A DNA stretch of 64,000 nt from Arthrobacter sp. SLBN-122 (GCF_006715165.1 NZ_VFMS01000001.1:2914001-2978000); one strand, 5' to 3'; counted from the stretch's first letter, positions 9,725 through 18,309 are shown. Translations and numbers: made by a program. The notes: generated from the letters alone by a model not told the origin.

Positions 9725-10468
9725 ATGGGAAACATGATGGCTCTGGGTAACGCTGAAACGTCCGTCCAGGCGTACGTCAGTGAACCGGCCGGCACTCCCA
9801 AGGGCGGGCTGGTGGTGGTCCATGAAGTGTGGGGCCTGGTCCGGCACACCAAGGATGTGGCGGACCGTTTCGCAGCTGAAGGCTATGTGGCAGTAGCCAC
9901 GGACCTGCTGTCCGGGGTCGGGGGCGTGCCCGATCTCAGCGGGGAACTGCAGGAGGCCGCCTTCGATCCCCAGCAACGCAGCAATGCCCAGCCGCGCCTG
10001 CGGAAGCACATGGCGCCGATGCGCTCGCCGGAGTACGCCAAGCACGCCGTGGCCGCCCTCCGTGTGTGTTTCGACCATCTGGAAGGCGTGCCGGGACTGG
10101 CGGGGCGGGTGGCCGCCACGGGCTTCTGCCTGGGCGGCACCTACACCTTTTCACTGGCCGTCGCCGAACCCAGGCTCCGGGCCGCCGTTCCCTTCTACGG
10201 CCACGCAGAGTTCAAGGATGCCGAGCTGCGAGCCATCAACTGCCCGGTCCTGGCCTTCTATGGGGAGCAGGACAGCGCGCTCATGGAGGAACTGCCCGGG
10301 CTCAAGCATCGGATGCGGGCCGCCGGCGTGGATTTCGAAGCGGCGGTGTATCCCGGAACCGGCCACGCCTTTTTCAATGACACCAACAGGTACACCTACA
10401 ACGCTGAGGCCGCCGAAGACTCCTGGCGGCGTACCCTCGCATTCCTCGAGCGGAGCCTCAGCGCGTAG
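9725..10468 (+). CDS. Dienelactone hydrolase family protein
   Basis: 247 aa alpha/beta hydrolase. The dienelactone hydrolase triad is intact: nucleophile C135 in GFCLGG, D183 in YGEQDS and H214 in GTGHAFF, with the accessory glutamate E34 in HEVWG. The true start could be 9725 or 9734 because no clear ribosome binding site separates them. Dienelactone hydrolases open the lactone formed in chloroaromatic degradation, but isolated family members like this one act on various esters and lactones. There is no aromatic pathway nearby, so the substrate is unknown. Confidence 0.87.
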   Translation: MGNMMALGNAETSVQAYVSEPAGTPKGGLVVVHEVWGLVRHTKDVADRFAAEGYVAVATDLLSGVGGVPDLSGELQEAAFDPQQRSNAQPRLRKHMAPMRSPEYAKHAVAALRVCFDHLEGVPGLAGRVAATGFCLGGTYTFSLAVAEPRLRAAVPFYGHAEFKDAELRAINCPVLAFYGEQDSALMEELPGLKHRMRAAGVDFEAAVYPGTGHAFFNDTNRYTYNAEAAEDSWRRTLAFLERSLSA

Positions 10469-10512
10469 GTTACCGCCGGATCTTCAGCTGCAATGGCCTG
10501 TCTCGCGCGGCG

Positions 10513-10734
10513 TCAGCGCCGGATCCATACAGCGTTGTCCGGCTGCAGCCAGCCGTCGTGTTCCAGCGGAAATGCGCTGAAAAGGACGACGCCGGCCGGC
10601 AGCTTCACCGGTTCACTGCCCATGGCAAGCGCCACAAGGAAGCCGGGGCTGCGTTCGCAGGTCAGCAGGTTCCCTGCCTCCACCCGCCAGGTGCCGCCGT
10701 CGTCCGCCTCAGCCTCAGCCGGGCGGGCCGGCAA
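10513..10734 (-). pseudogene. C-terminal remnant of a GH13 alpha-glucosidase/alpha-amylase
   Basis: A 73-residue frame. It reads as the C-terminal beta domain of a GH13 (DUF3459-type) alpha-glucosidase: CERSPGFLVALAMGSEPVKL, PAGVVLFSAFPL, then LQPDNAVWIRR at the stop. The catalytic barrel is missing; upstream the frame runs straight into the last codons of the CorC-type gene, overlapping it by 20 bp. The only start available is a TTG at the junction. I interpret this as the scar of a deletion or recombination that removed the rest of the enzyme. A short functional protein cannot be excluded. Confidence 0.65.
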
Positions 10735-12010
10735 CGGGTGTGACCCTGACCCGGGCGATCCGCAACCGGTCCATGCTGAGGACGGTCAGGACGTATCCGG
10801 GGATCTGCACCCGGTCACCTGCCTTCGGCAGCCGGCCCAGGCGGTCCAACATGAACCCCGCCACCGTTTCGTAGTGGCCCTCAGGGAGCGCGATACCGGC
10901 GGCGGCCTTGAACTCCTGCAGGATCAGGCCGCCGTCCACATCGATGGTTCCGTTGGCCACATTGACCCGGTCCTCGTGCTCGGCACCGGTGTCGTATTCG
11001 TCGTAGATCTCGCCCACCAGTTCCTCCACCAGGTCCTCGAGGGTGACGACGCCATCGGTGCCGCCGTATTCATCCACCACCAGGGCGATGTGCTGGTTGG
11101 TCTTGCGCATCCGGGAAAGCGACGGGAGCACGCGGTTGGTCCCGGGCAGCGGCAGGATCTCCCGCGCGATGTCCCTTACAGGTGCCTGGTCCTGTGCTTC
11201 GTCCCGGGGCATCAGGTCGCGGATGTGCACGAAGCCCAGGACGTCGTCAGGGCTCCGCCCGATGACCGGGAAGCGCGAATACGGTCCGTCCCGGACCATC
11301 CTGCGGGCCTCGGCAATGGTCAGCGCGCCGTCGATGAAGGTCACCTCCGTGCGCGGCCGCATCACCTCCTGCAGCGTCCGGTCCCCGGCGCCGAACACAT
11401 CGGCCAGGATGGTGCGGCTGTTCTCTTCGAGGAGTTCGTTCTCCGCCACCAGGTCCCAAAGTTCCTCGGAACTGATGCCTTCCCGTTTGATGCGCGGGTC
11501 GCCGCCAAAGAGCCTGACCACCGCGTCTGTCGACACGGAGAGGAGCCAAATGACCGGCCGCATGGCACCCGAGAGGGCAATCAGCGGCGGGGCCAGGATC
11601 CTGGTGAAGGCAACAGGCCTTTGCAGCGCAAGTCTCTTGGGGGCGAGCTCGCCCAGAACCAGGGAAAGATAAGCAACCAGCAAGGTCATGCCGACGACGG
11701 ACACGGGCCCAGCCGCCGCGCCCAACCCGATGGCTTCGAGGAGGGGCACGACGGCCGGCGCGATCGCCGAGGCGCCATAGGCTGCCGAGAAAAAACCGGA
11801 CAGGGTCACGCCAATCTGCACGGTGGAGAGGAAGCGGTTGGGGTTGCGGGCAAGGGCGGCCGTCCGGGCGCCGGTGTCCCCGGATCTCTCGATGCGGCGC
11901 ACCTGGCTCTCGCGCAGCGATACCAGCGCCATCTCCGCCGCCGCGAACACCCCGCCCAGCAGCACGAAACCGAGAACCAAAGCGATATTAACCAGGGCGC
12001 CGCTGTCCAT
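10715..12010 (-). CDS. CNNM/CBS-domain membrane protein (HlyC/CorC family)
   Basis: 431 aa. An N-terminal CNNM transmembrane domain (about residues 1-190, with FAAAEMALVSLRESQVRR and the SLVLGELAPKRLAL motif) is followed by two CBS domains (about 205-330, with VMRPRTEV, HIALVVDEYGGTDGVVTLED and LVEELVGEIYDEYD). A CorC_HlyC transporter-associated domain closes the protein. This is the classic order for the family, linked to magnesium/cobalt or sodium-dependent magnesium transport. The name hemolysin is historical. The 3' end abuts the GH13 remnant, and the last few residues (VRVTPVAGPPG) may have been altered by that junction. Confidence 0.92.
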   Translation of the reverse strand: MDSGALVNIALVLGFVLLGGVFAAAEMALVSLRESQVRRIERSGDTGARTAALARNPNRFLSTVQIGVTLSGFFSAAYGASAIAPAVVPLLEAIGLGAAAGPVSVVGMTLLVAYLSLVLGELAPKRLALQRPVAFTRILAPPLIALSGAMRPVIWLLSVSTDAVVRLFGGDPRIKREGISSEELWDLVAENELLEENSRTILADVFGAGDRTLQEVMRPRTEVTFIDGALTIAEARRMVRDGPYSRFPVIGRSPDDVLGFVHIRDLMPRDEAQDQAPVRDIAREILPLPGTNRVLPSLSRMRKTNQHIALVVDEYGGTDGVVTLEDLVEELVGEIYDEYDTGAEHEDRVNVANGTIDVDGGLILQEFKAAAGIALPEGHYETVAGFMLDRLGRLPKAGDRVQIPGYVLTVLSMDRLRIARVRVTPVAGPPG

Positions 12011-12060
12011 GGGACGACCTTACCCAGCCGCGGAACCGCTTGCGCGTTCTGGGCCCGGCG

Positions 12061-12819
12061 TCAGGAGGCTACGGAGCGGGGCCGGAGCCGGAGCGCCTGC
12101 ATGCCGCCGTCGACAGCCAGGTCCACGCCCGTAGTTGACCCGGCGAGCGGGCTGGCTAAGTAGGTGATGGCTGCAGCGACCTCCTCCGGGCATACCAGCC
12201 GGCCGTGCGGCTGGCGGGCCTCGAGCGCGGCACGCTCAGCTTGGGGGTCTGCCGCCGTGGACAGCAGCCGGCCGATCCACGGAGTGTCAGCGGTGCCGGG
12301 GTTTACGCAGTTGACCCTGATCCCTTCCTGGAGGTGGTCGGCAGCCATGGCCAGGGTGAGTGACAGCACGGCGCCCTTGGTGGCGCTATAAAGGGCCCGC
12401 TGCGGGATCCCTGCGGTGGCCGCCACGGAGCAGGTGTTGACGATGGCAGCATGCGCCGACTGCCGCAGGTATGGCAGGGCGGCCCGTGAGACGCGGACCA
12501 TTCCCAGCACATTGATATCGAACACCCGGTGCCACTCGTCGTCGTCGTTGGATTCAATGGTGCCCTGCGCACCCACGCCGGCGTTGTTGGCCAGGATGTC
12601 GATCCCGCCCAGTTGCCCCGCAGCCTCTTCCACAGCCTGCCGGACCGAGGCGTCGTCGGAGACGTCGCAGTGGAGTGCCGTGAGCCCTTCCGGCGCCTGT
12701 TCGGGGCGGAGGTCCAGAACGGCGACGGCGGCGCCGCGCTCCTGCAGCAGCTGGGCCGTTGCGGCCCCTATTCCGGAGGCTCCTCCGGTGACGATTGCCT
12801 TAAGTCCCGCAAACTCCAT
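12061..12819 (-). CDS. SDR oxidoreductase, probable 2-keto-3-deoxy-L-fuconate dehydrogenase
   Basis: 252 aa classical short-chain dehydrogenase with the cofactor motif TGGASGIG (about 10-17), NNAG, and the catalytic YSATK. AAAGGAC provides the ribosome binding site. It is the last gene of the minus-strand fucose operon. In the non-phosphorylating fucose pathway an SDR oxidises 2-keto-3-deoxy-L-fuconate at C4 to the 2,4-diketo acid, which the neighbouring FAH-type enzyme then cleaves. That assignment rests on context and family, not on a diagnostic residue. L-fucose dehydrogenase activity is the alternative, but an aldo/keto reductase in the same operon is a better candidate for that step. Confidence 0.82.
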   Translation of the reverse strand: MEFAGLKAIVTGGASGIGAATAQLLQERGAAVAVLDLRPEQAPEGLTALHCDVSDDASVRQAVEEAAGQLGGIDILANNAGVGAQGTIESNDDDEWHRVFDINVLGMVRVSRAALPYLRQSAHAAIVNTCSVAATAGIPQRALYSATKGAVLSLTLAMAADHLQEGIRVNCVNPGTADTPWIGRLLSTAADPQAERAALEARQPHGRLVCPEEVAAAITYLASPLAGSTTGVDLAVDGGMQALRLRPRSVAS

Positions 12820-12846
12820 TGTTTGGTCCTTTCGTGGTTGGGCTGG

Positions 12847-13692
12847 CTAGCCCTGGAAGAATTCCTGGCGCTGGCGGCCGAGTCCGGCTACTTCAATTTC
12901 GACGACGTCCCCGGCCTTCAGGTAGGGGAAGCGCCCGGACAGGGCCACGCCCTCCGGAGTGCCGGTGCAGATCAGGTCTCCCGGCTCAAGGACCAGGAAC
13001 TGGCTGAGGTCGTAGATCACCTGGTCCACCCCAAAGATCAGGTCGCGGGTGGAGGAGTCCTGGCGGATGTCGCCGTTGACCCAGCTCCGCAGCTGCAGGT
13101 CGCCGGCTTCCACTTCGTCCGGGGTTACCAGATACGGGCCGGTGGGGCAGAACCCGGCGCAGCTCTTTCCTTTGGACCACTGGCCGCCGGATACCTCCAG
13201 CTGGAAGGTGCGTTCGGAGAGGTCGTTGACGGTGGCATAGCCGGCGATGTGGTCGCGGGCCTGTTCGGGGGATTCCAGGTAGGAAGCCCGCCGTCCAATG
13301 ACCACGCCGAGCTCCACCTCCCAGTCCGTCTTGGTGGAACCGCGGGGGATCGCCACTGCATCGAACGGGCCGGCCACGGTGTTGGGGGCCTTGTGGAAGA
13401 TGATGGGTACTGATGGGGGAGCGGACCCTGACTCGGCGGCGTGTGCCGCGTAGTTCATGCCCACGCAGATGACCGATGACGGCCTGGCGATCGGGGCGCC
13501 GATCCGGGCACCCTCAACGTCAATCTCTGCCAGTTCCCCCGCCGCAAGGGCCGCCGCTGCCCGCCCCGGCCCGTCGGACTCCCAGAAACCGGCGTCGATG
13601 TCCGCCGCCACCTGTTCCAGGGAGTAGTACTTCTTTTCGTGCAGCAGGACTGGTATTTCCTTGCCCGGTTCTCCGATGCGTGCAAATTGCAT
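12847..13692 (-). CDS. Fumarylacetoacetate hydrolase family protein, probable 2,4-diketo-3-deoxy-L-fuconate hydrolase
   Basis: 281 aa with the FAH fold. Seen motifs are VGMNYAAHAAESG, PIIFHKAPNTV, the metal-binding acidic set around DWEVELGVVIGR, and CTGTPEGVA near the C-terminus. In the oxidative fucose pathway this enzyme cleaves 2,4-diketo-3-deoxy-L-fuconate to pyruvate and L-lactate. Only 27 bp separate it from the SDR gene downstream, and 39 bp from the aldo/keto reductase upstream, so one transcript is likely. The general FAH fold is secure; the substrate is inferred from the operon. Confidence 0.87.
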   Translation of the reverse strand: MQFARIGEPGKEIPVLLHEKKYYSLEQVAADIDAGFWESDGPGRAAAALAAGELAEIDVEGARIGAPIARPSSVICVGMNYAAHAAESGSAPPSVPIIFHKAPNTVAGPFDAVAIPRGSTKTDWEVELGVVIGRRASYLESPEQARDHIAGYATVNDLSERTFQLEVSGGQWSKGKSCAGFCPTGPYLVTPDEVEAGDLQLRSWVNGDIRQDSSTRDLIFGVDQVIYDLSQFLVLEPGDLICTGTPEGVALSGRFPYLKAGDVVEIEVAGLGRQRQEFFQG

Positions 13693-13731
13693 GGTTCTTC
13701 TTTCGTGAATTGGGGTGTTGGCCTTCGGAAG

Positions 13732-14703
13732 TTAGATGATGAGGCCGCGGTGGCGCAGGTCATCCCAGAGCTGGTCCGGGACGGCCTTCGATGCCAAATC
13801 GAGGTTTTGCTTGACCTGTTCCGGCGTTCGCATGCCCAGGACCACGCTTGTCACGGCGGGGTGTAGGTACGGGTACTGGAGGGCGGCCGCGGGGAGTGTG
13901 GTTCCGTGTGATTCGCAGATGTCCGCGAGCAGGTTGGCGCGGTCCAGAAGCTCCTGCGGGGCTGGTGCATAGTTGTAGGTGGCGTCGCGGGCCGGACGGT
14001 CCTTGGAGAGCAGGCCGGAGTTGAAGACCCCGACGTTTACCACTCCCACTTCCCGCTCAAGGCACGCCGGCAGCAGTTCCTGCGCTGCTCCCTGTTCCAG
14101 CAGCGTGTACCGGCCGGCCAGCATGATCACATCGATGTCTGTTTCCGTGACGAAACGGGCGAGCATTTCGGATTGGTTCATGCCCGCGCCCCACGCGCCG
14201 ATGACGCCCTCATCCCTGAGGGCGGACAGAGTGGGTGCGGCGCCGTTGACGGCTTCGGTCCAGTAGTCGTCCGGGTCATGAATGTAGACGACGTCGATCC
14301 GGTCAGTCCCGAGCCGCTGGAGGCTTTCCTCGATGGAGCGCAGCACTCCGTCCCGGGAGTAGTCGCGGACCCGGGCCAGGTTGTCGGGAACGTCGAACCC
14401 CTCGCTGTCCTTTCCATTAGGGGACGGATTGGGCCGCAGCAGGCGCCCCACCTTGGTGCTGAGCACGTAGCTGCTGCGGTCCTGGCCAGCGAGGGCTTTT
14501 CCCAGACGGTGTTCGGAAAGTCCCAGCCCGTAGTGCGGTGCTGTGTCGAAGTACCGGACACCACCCTCCCAGGCTGTTTCGACGGCTTCGACCGCCTCCT
14601 GTTCCGGCACTTGCCGGTACAGGTTGCCGATGGGGGCGCCCCCGAACCCGAGGACGGGCAGACGCACCGCAGTGCCGGGGATGGTGCGGGTTTCTGTTTG
14701 CAT
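13732..14703 (-). CDS. Aldo/keto reductase, probable L-fucose dehydrogenase
   Basis: 323 aa from the ATG at 14703, preceded by GGAGAAGG. The upstream open frame to 14901 overlaps the lactonase gene and is rejected. The TIM-barrel AKR signatures are FGGAPIGNLYR at the N-terminus, RYFDTAPHYGLGLSEHRLG with the catalytic D and Y, STKVGRLL with the catalytic lysine, and VYIHDPD. This subgroup contains the D-threo-aldose 1-dehydrogenases, which oxidise L-fucose to the lactone with NAD(P). The flanking mutarotase and lactonase genes fit that role exactly. The start codon sits 3 bp from the stop of the lactonase gene, suggesting translational coupling. Confidence 0.88.
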   Translation of the reverse strand: MQTETRTIPGTAVRLPVLGFGGAPIGNLYRQVPEQEAVEAVETAWEGGVRYFDTAPHYGLGLSEHRLGKALAGQDRSSYVLSTKVGRLLRPNPSPNGKDSEGFDVPDNLARVRDYSRDGVLRSIEESLQRLGTDRIDVVYIHDPDDYWTEAVNGAAPTLSALRDEGVIGAWGAGMNQSEMLARFVTETDIDVIMLAGRYTLLEQGAAQELLPACLEREVGVVNVGVFNSGLLSKDRPARDATYNYAPAPQELLDRANLLADICESHGTTLPAAALQYPYLHPAVTSVVLGMRTPEQVKQNLDLASKAVPDQLWDDLRHRGLII

Positions 14704-14705
14704 GG

Positions 14706-15605
14706 TTAGTCCTTCTCCTCTTCCTGGTTCGCGGGACCTCGGACAGCCTCCAGCCGGTAAACGCGAACTGCGGTTCCATGTGCCACGGACTCGCGCTCGC
14801 TTGCTGACGCGCCGGTCATCGCCTGCTCCACCGTTGTGATCCAGTCCTGGTACCCGGCCGGTTCCGTGAGCGAGACGGGCCAGTCGCTGCCGATCATGCA
14901 CCGCCCGGCGCCAAAGAGGTTCAGGGTTTCCCGGATGAAAGGCAGGGCCTGCGGCGCAAATGGACGCGTCGGGTCGGCTTCCGCGCCCGCCCCCGAGATC
15001 TTTACGACGACGTTGGGCTGCCTGGCCAGTGCACGCATCGCGGTGCTCCAGTCGCTGAGTTCACCGGCAGCAATGGGTGGCTTGCCCATGTGGTCCAGGA
15101 CGATGTCCAGCTCCGGTACCAGGGCAGCAAACTCTGCAAGCTCCAAAAGTTGGGACGAGCGGATGCAGGCGTCAAAGGTAAATCCAACCTTTCCTGCCTG
15201 GCGCGCTCCGGCAATTGTTTCCGGTGCCAGCATGAAACCTGCCTCCCTGTCCTGGAACAGCTCGCGCACCCCGCGGACCAGGGGCCGCTGACGCAGCTCG
15301 TCAAGGTCATGGGACACACTGTCCCCGCGGCTGATGGGGGCGAAAGCCACAACCGCCGCCAACTCGGGCCAGTCGGCCGCCAGGCCGGCCACCCAGTCAA
15401 CTTCCCCCAGAGCCTGGTCATCACGGCAATCGGCCTGCACAAAGACGGACCGTGTCCCGGGCGGGTGCGGAAGTTGGTGTGGAAGGAATGGCCGGTTCAT
15501 CCCGGGAACGCCGTTCAACCAGTCGTAGCGGAGCACGGCCGGGTCCCAGACATGGACGTGTGAGTCTACTAACTGAAGCAACTGCCGGCCCTCATGCCGC
15601 TCCAT
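14706..15605 (-). CDS. Amidohydrolase family protein, probable L-fuconolactonase
   Basis: 299 aa from the ATG at 15605; a TTG at 15620 is an alternative. The metal-dependent hydrolase barrel shows the N-terminal VDSHVHVWDP (H-x-H), then IVLDHMGKPP and MIGSDWPV with the catalytic aspartate. This layout is the amidohydrolase 2 / TIM-barrel lactonase type. It would hydrolyse L-fucono-1,5-lactone to L-fuconate. Its 5' end overlaps the mutarotase gene by 14 bp. The lactonase assignment depends on the neighbours; the fold itself is clear. Confidence 0.85.
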   Translation of the reverse strand: MERHEGRQLLQLVDSHVHVWDPAVLRYDWLNGVPGMNRPFLPHQLPHPPGTRSVFVQADCRDDQALGEVDWVAGLAADWPELAAVVAFAPISRGDSVSHDLDELRQRPLVRGVRELFQDREAGFMLAPETIAGARQAGKVGFTFDACIRSSQLLELAEFAALVPELDIVLDHMGKPPIAAGELSDWSTAMRALARQPNVVVKISGAGAEADPTRPFAPQALPFIRETLNLFGAGRCMIGSDWPVSLTEPAGYQDWITTVEQAMTGASASERESVAHGTAVRVYRLEAVRGPANQEEEKD

Positions 15606-16020
15606 CGGGCCGGACCCCAATGGTCAGCAGCAGGTTCGCGTAGTGCCGGGTGTCCCCACTGGCGATGACGACGGCGACGTTCGGCGACCGCGCGGCGTCG
15701 TAAAAGTCGAAGCGCTGGTGGGAAGTGATGGGAACCCGTGCACCCAGTGCGCTTTCGTAGCCTTTGACTGCCTCTGTCCAGTTTCCGTCCGGGGGTGCCA
15801 TGACCGCGGCGGCTTCGAGCGGAACGGCGTCGATCAGTACTTCCAGGATCTGGTCGATGGTCAACAGGCCAGGCCTCAGGTTCAGGGATATCCGCCGGGC
15901 AGCTGCAGGGGCGCCGGTATTGTGCGGGTAGTTGGCATCCGCCAGGAGGATCTGCGAACCGTGCCCGGATTCGGCGAGGGCCGCCAGCAGGCCCGGGTGG
16001 GTGAGCGTGTAGTTGATCAT
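15592..16020 (-). CDS. RbsD/FucU family protein, probable L-fucose mutarotase
   Basis: 142 aa from the ATG at 16020, with a purine-rich GGGGAAAAGG upstream. The RbsD/FucU signature is present at the N-terminus (HPGLLAALAESGHG, then ILLADANYPHNTG), and the ending TRHYANLLLTIGV is typical. FucU interconverts alpha- and beta-L-fucose so that the dehydrogenase can use all incoming sugar. It is the first gene of the five-gene catabolic operon that runs to 12061. The upstream open frame extending to 16392 crosses the divergent regulator and is not coding. Confidence 0.9.
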   Translation of the reverse strand: MINYTLTHPGLLAALAESGHGSQILLADANYPHNTGAPAAARRISLNLRPGLLTIDQILEVLIDAVPLEAAAVMAPPDGNWTEAVKGYESALGARVPITSHQRFDFYDAARSPNVAVVIASGDTRHYANLLLTIGVRPDGAA

Positions 16021-16060
16021 GCCTTTTCCCCTACCCTTTTCCTGGACTGCCCTGCTGTTC

Positions 16061-16130
16061 ATCTGATGTATTTTGAAGTATTCGATGAGATTATAGGCAG
16101 AAGCAGGTTCTTCCAAGTGATACATCTGAT
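16061..16130. promoter_or_regulatory. Inverted-repeat pair in the divergent fucose promoter region
   Basis: Between the mutarotase and regulator genes lie ATCTGATGTAT (16061-16071) and ATACATCTGAT (16120-16130). They are inverted copies matching at 10 of 11 positions and separated by 48 bp. The AT-rich stretch between them probably contains both promoters. The adjacent FadR-type GntR regulator is the natural candidate to bind here. Function is inferred only from position and symmetry. Confidence 0.45.
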
Positions 16131-16174
16131 GAAAGCCAAATATGCTCGTCGGAGTACTAGGAAAGGCGGCTGCC

Positions 16175-16951
16175 GTGAGTAACGGCAATTCCATTGGGTC
16201 GATGTCCCAGACAGACGTCGTGATTTCAGGCGTGAAACAGATGCTGTCCTCCCGGCGGCTGCGGCCGGGCGACCGGTTGCCCATTGAGAAGGACCTGGCA
16301 GCGGAATTGCAGGTTTCCCGGGGCTCCCTTCGGGAAGGCGTGCGCGCACTGTCCACCATGGGCATCCTGGAAACCAGGCAGGGTGCCGGCACCTTCGTAA
16401 CCCGACTGGAGCCGTCCGCCCTGCTGTCCGCTATGGAATTCTGGGTAGGCCTGCAGGATGGAGAGCGGGCGAATCAGGTGCATACAGTCCGCCGGGCCCT
16501 TGAAACGGAAGCGGCAGCGGCGGCGGCGGTGTGTATCGACAGCTCCCAGCTTGATCAGGCCGAAAATATCTTGGGGCGGGCGAACGCTGCCATCCAGGCC
16601 TCACCCATCGACCATGCCGGCGCCATGCAGTGTGACATCGAATTCCACCGGCTCATCGCGGAGGCTTCAAGGAACCACGTGCTGTCAGCGCTGATCGAGA
16701 CTGTATCCACGAACACGATTCGCGGCCGGATGTGGCGGTCCATCCATGACAATGAAGGCCTGGCGGACACGCATCGGGAGCATCTGGGAATCCTGGAAGC
16801 GCTGCGGCAGCATGACGCCGACAGGGCCAGGACCCGCATGGCAAACCACCTCTATGCGGTGGAGGACTACATCTCGGCCCTCCCTGATCACACATCATCC
16901 TTCAGTGGTCCTTCCACCGTGCGGAACGCTTCGAACCAAGAATTGGAGTGA
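16175..16951 (+). CDS. GntR/FadR-type transcriptional regulator of the fucose genes
   Basis: 258 aa if translated from the GTG at 16175, which has AGGAAAGG about eight bases upstream. An ATG at 16142 would add 11 residues. The N-terminal winged helix-turn-helix (LRPGDRLPIEKDLAAELQVS, RGSLREGVRALSTMGILE, RQGAGTFV) is followed by an all-helical FCD effector domain. That domain has the metal-site pattern DIEFHRLIAEASRN and HREHLGILEALRQHD. FCD regulators commonly sense carboxylates or sugar acids. Divergence from the mutarotase operon and the 4-bp gap to the fucosidase gene suggest it controls both. Repressor action is the usual mode. Confidence 0.88.
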   Translation: MSNGNSIGSMSQTDVVISGVKQMLSSRRLRPGDRLPIEKDLAAELQVSRGSLREGVRALSTMGILETRQGAGTFVTRLEPSALLSAMEFWVGLQDGERANQVHTVRRALETEAAAAAAVCIDSSQLDQAENILGRANAAIQASPIDHAGAMQCDIEFHRLIAEASRNHVLSALIETVSTNTIRGRMWRSIHDNEGLADTHREHLGILEALRQHDADRARTRMANHLYAVEDYISALPDHTSSFSGPSTVRNASNQELE

Positions 16952-16955
16952 TCTA

Positions 16956-18302
16956 ATGACCGAGCCGTTGGCCACCCCCGAAGAATGGAGCAAGTTGTCC
17001 CGGCCCGTTCCGGAATGGTTCCAGAACGCCCCCTTCGGCATCTTCATCCACTGGGGCGCCTACTCCGTTCCCGCCTGGGGCGAACCCATCGGCGCCCTCG
17101 GCACCATCGAGGACCGCGAATGGTTCACCCACAACCCCTATGCAGAGTGGTACTACAACACCATCCGCATTGACGGCAGCCCGGCCCAGCAGCACCACCG
17201 GGACGTGTTCGGCGGCGAGGACTACGATGCCTTCCTGGACCAGTGGAAGGCAGAACAGTTCGATCCGGCGGAGTGGGTAGAGCTGTTCAAATTCGCCGGG
17301 GCCGATTACGTGGTGCCCACTACCAAGCACCATGACGGCATCGCGCTCTGGGATGCTCCGGGAACAGGGGAGCGCAACACCGTCCACCGCGGACCCCGCA
17401 GGGACCTCATCGGAGAGATCGCCCAGGCCGTCAAGGATAAAGGCATAAAGCTGGGCCTGTACTATTCCGGCGGCCTGGACTGGCATGTGCGCCCCTTCCC
17501 GCCGCACACCACCAGCGAAAGTGTCCACGACACTTCCCGCCCAAAGGACGCCGGCTACGCCGAATACGCCTACAATCATGTGGCCGACCTGGTGGACAAG
17601 TACCGGCCCGATGTCCTGTGGAACGACATTGAATGGCCCGACGCCGGCAAGCATTTCGGCGAGCATGGACTCGGAACCCTCTTTGAACAGTTCTACGCAG
17701 CGGTTCCGGACGGCGTGGTGAACGACCGGTGGGGCGCCACCCACAAGGACTACGCCACCAGCGAGTACGAAGCGGCCAGGGAGTCCGAGTCTGAGTCCGA
17801 GTGGGAGAACTGCAGGGGCATCGGATTCTCCTTCGGCTACAACCAGGTGGAAGGTCCCGAGCAGTCACTGTCCGGAAGCCAGTTGGCCCGGCACCTGACG
17901 GACGTCGTTTCCCGTGGCGGCCACTTCCTGCTGAATGTTGGGCCGCGGGCGGACGGAACCATCCCCGAGATCCAGCGCCAGGCCCTGACCGACCTTGGCC
18001 ACTGGATGGCAACCGCAAAGCAGTACCTCGTGGGTGCCCGCCCGCTGGCATCGGGCGCAACGGAAGGCCAGGGCGATACCTGGGTCCGCTGGGTTGAGCG
18101 TGGTTCTGAGGTGGTTGCCTTTGTTGATTCGCTCAGCGAGGGGCATGAAGCCGTGCTGAGGCTCAGCGGGGAGGGGCTGTCAGCAGCCGAAGCGTCTGTC
18201 GAGGGCGCCGGGGGCAGCCTGGACCTTGACGGCCAGGAACTGAAGGTGACTCTGGACGCGGCCCGCCCGGGGCCGGTCATCGTCCGCATTCCGCGCCGAT
18301 AG
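16956..18302 (+). CDS. GH29 alpha-L-fucosidase
   Basis: 448 aa from the ATG at 16956 with GGAG seven bases upstream. The N-terminal GH29 barrel includes FGIFIHWGAYSVPAWGEP and PTTKHHDGIALWD. The predicted catalytic nucleophile is D224 in VLWNDIEWPD. After about residue 350 comes a C-terminal beta-sandwich. There is no signal peptide, so it acts inside the cell on imported fucosyl glycans. The released L-fucose would feed the divergent operon. The acid/base residue varies in GH29 and I did not assign it. Confidence 0.93.
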   Translation: MTEPLATPEEWSKLSRPVPEWFQNAPFGIFIHWGAYSVPAWGEPIGALGTIEDREWFTHNPYAEWYYNTIRIDGSPAQQHHRDVFGGEDYDAFLDQWKAEQFDPAEWVELFKFAGADYVVPTTKHHDGIALWDAPGTGERNTVHRGPRRDLIGEIAQAVKDKGIKLGLYYSGGLDWHVRPFPPHTTSESVHDTSRPKDAGYAEYAYNHVADLVDKYRPDVLWNDIEWPDAGKHFGEHGLGTLFEQFYAAVPDGVVNDRWGATHKDYATSEYEAARESESESEWENCRGIGFSFGYNQVEGPEQSLSGSQLARHLTDVVSRGGHFLLNVGPRADGTIPEIQRQALTDLGHWMATAKQYLVGARPLASGATEGQGDTWVRWVERGSEVVAFVDSLSEGHEAVLRLSGEGLSAAEASVEGAGGSLDLDGQELKVTLDAARPGPVIVRIPRR

Positions 18303-18309
18303 TCCCACC

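Noticed and set aside
10493..12163. Plus-strand open frame of about 550 codons opposite the CorC-type gene
   Set aside because: Antisense shadow of conserved CNNM and CBS domains; sequence is low-information and lacks hydrophobic or catalytic patterns.
16021..16392. Longer N-terminus for the fucose mutarotase
   Set aside because: It would overlap the divergent regulator gene and its promoter; FucU proteins start at MINYTLTHPG.
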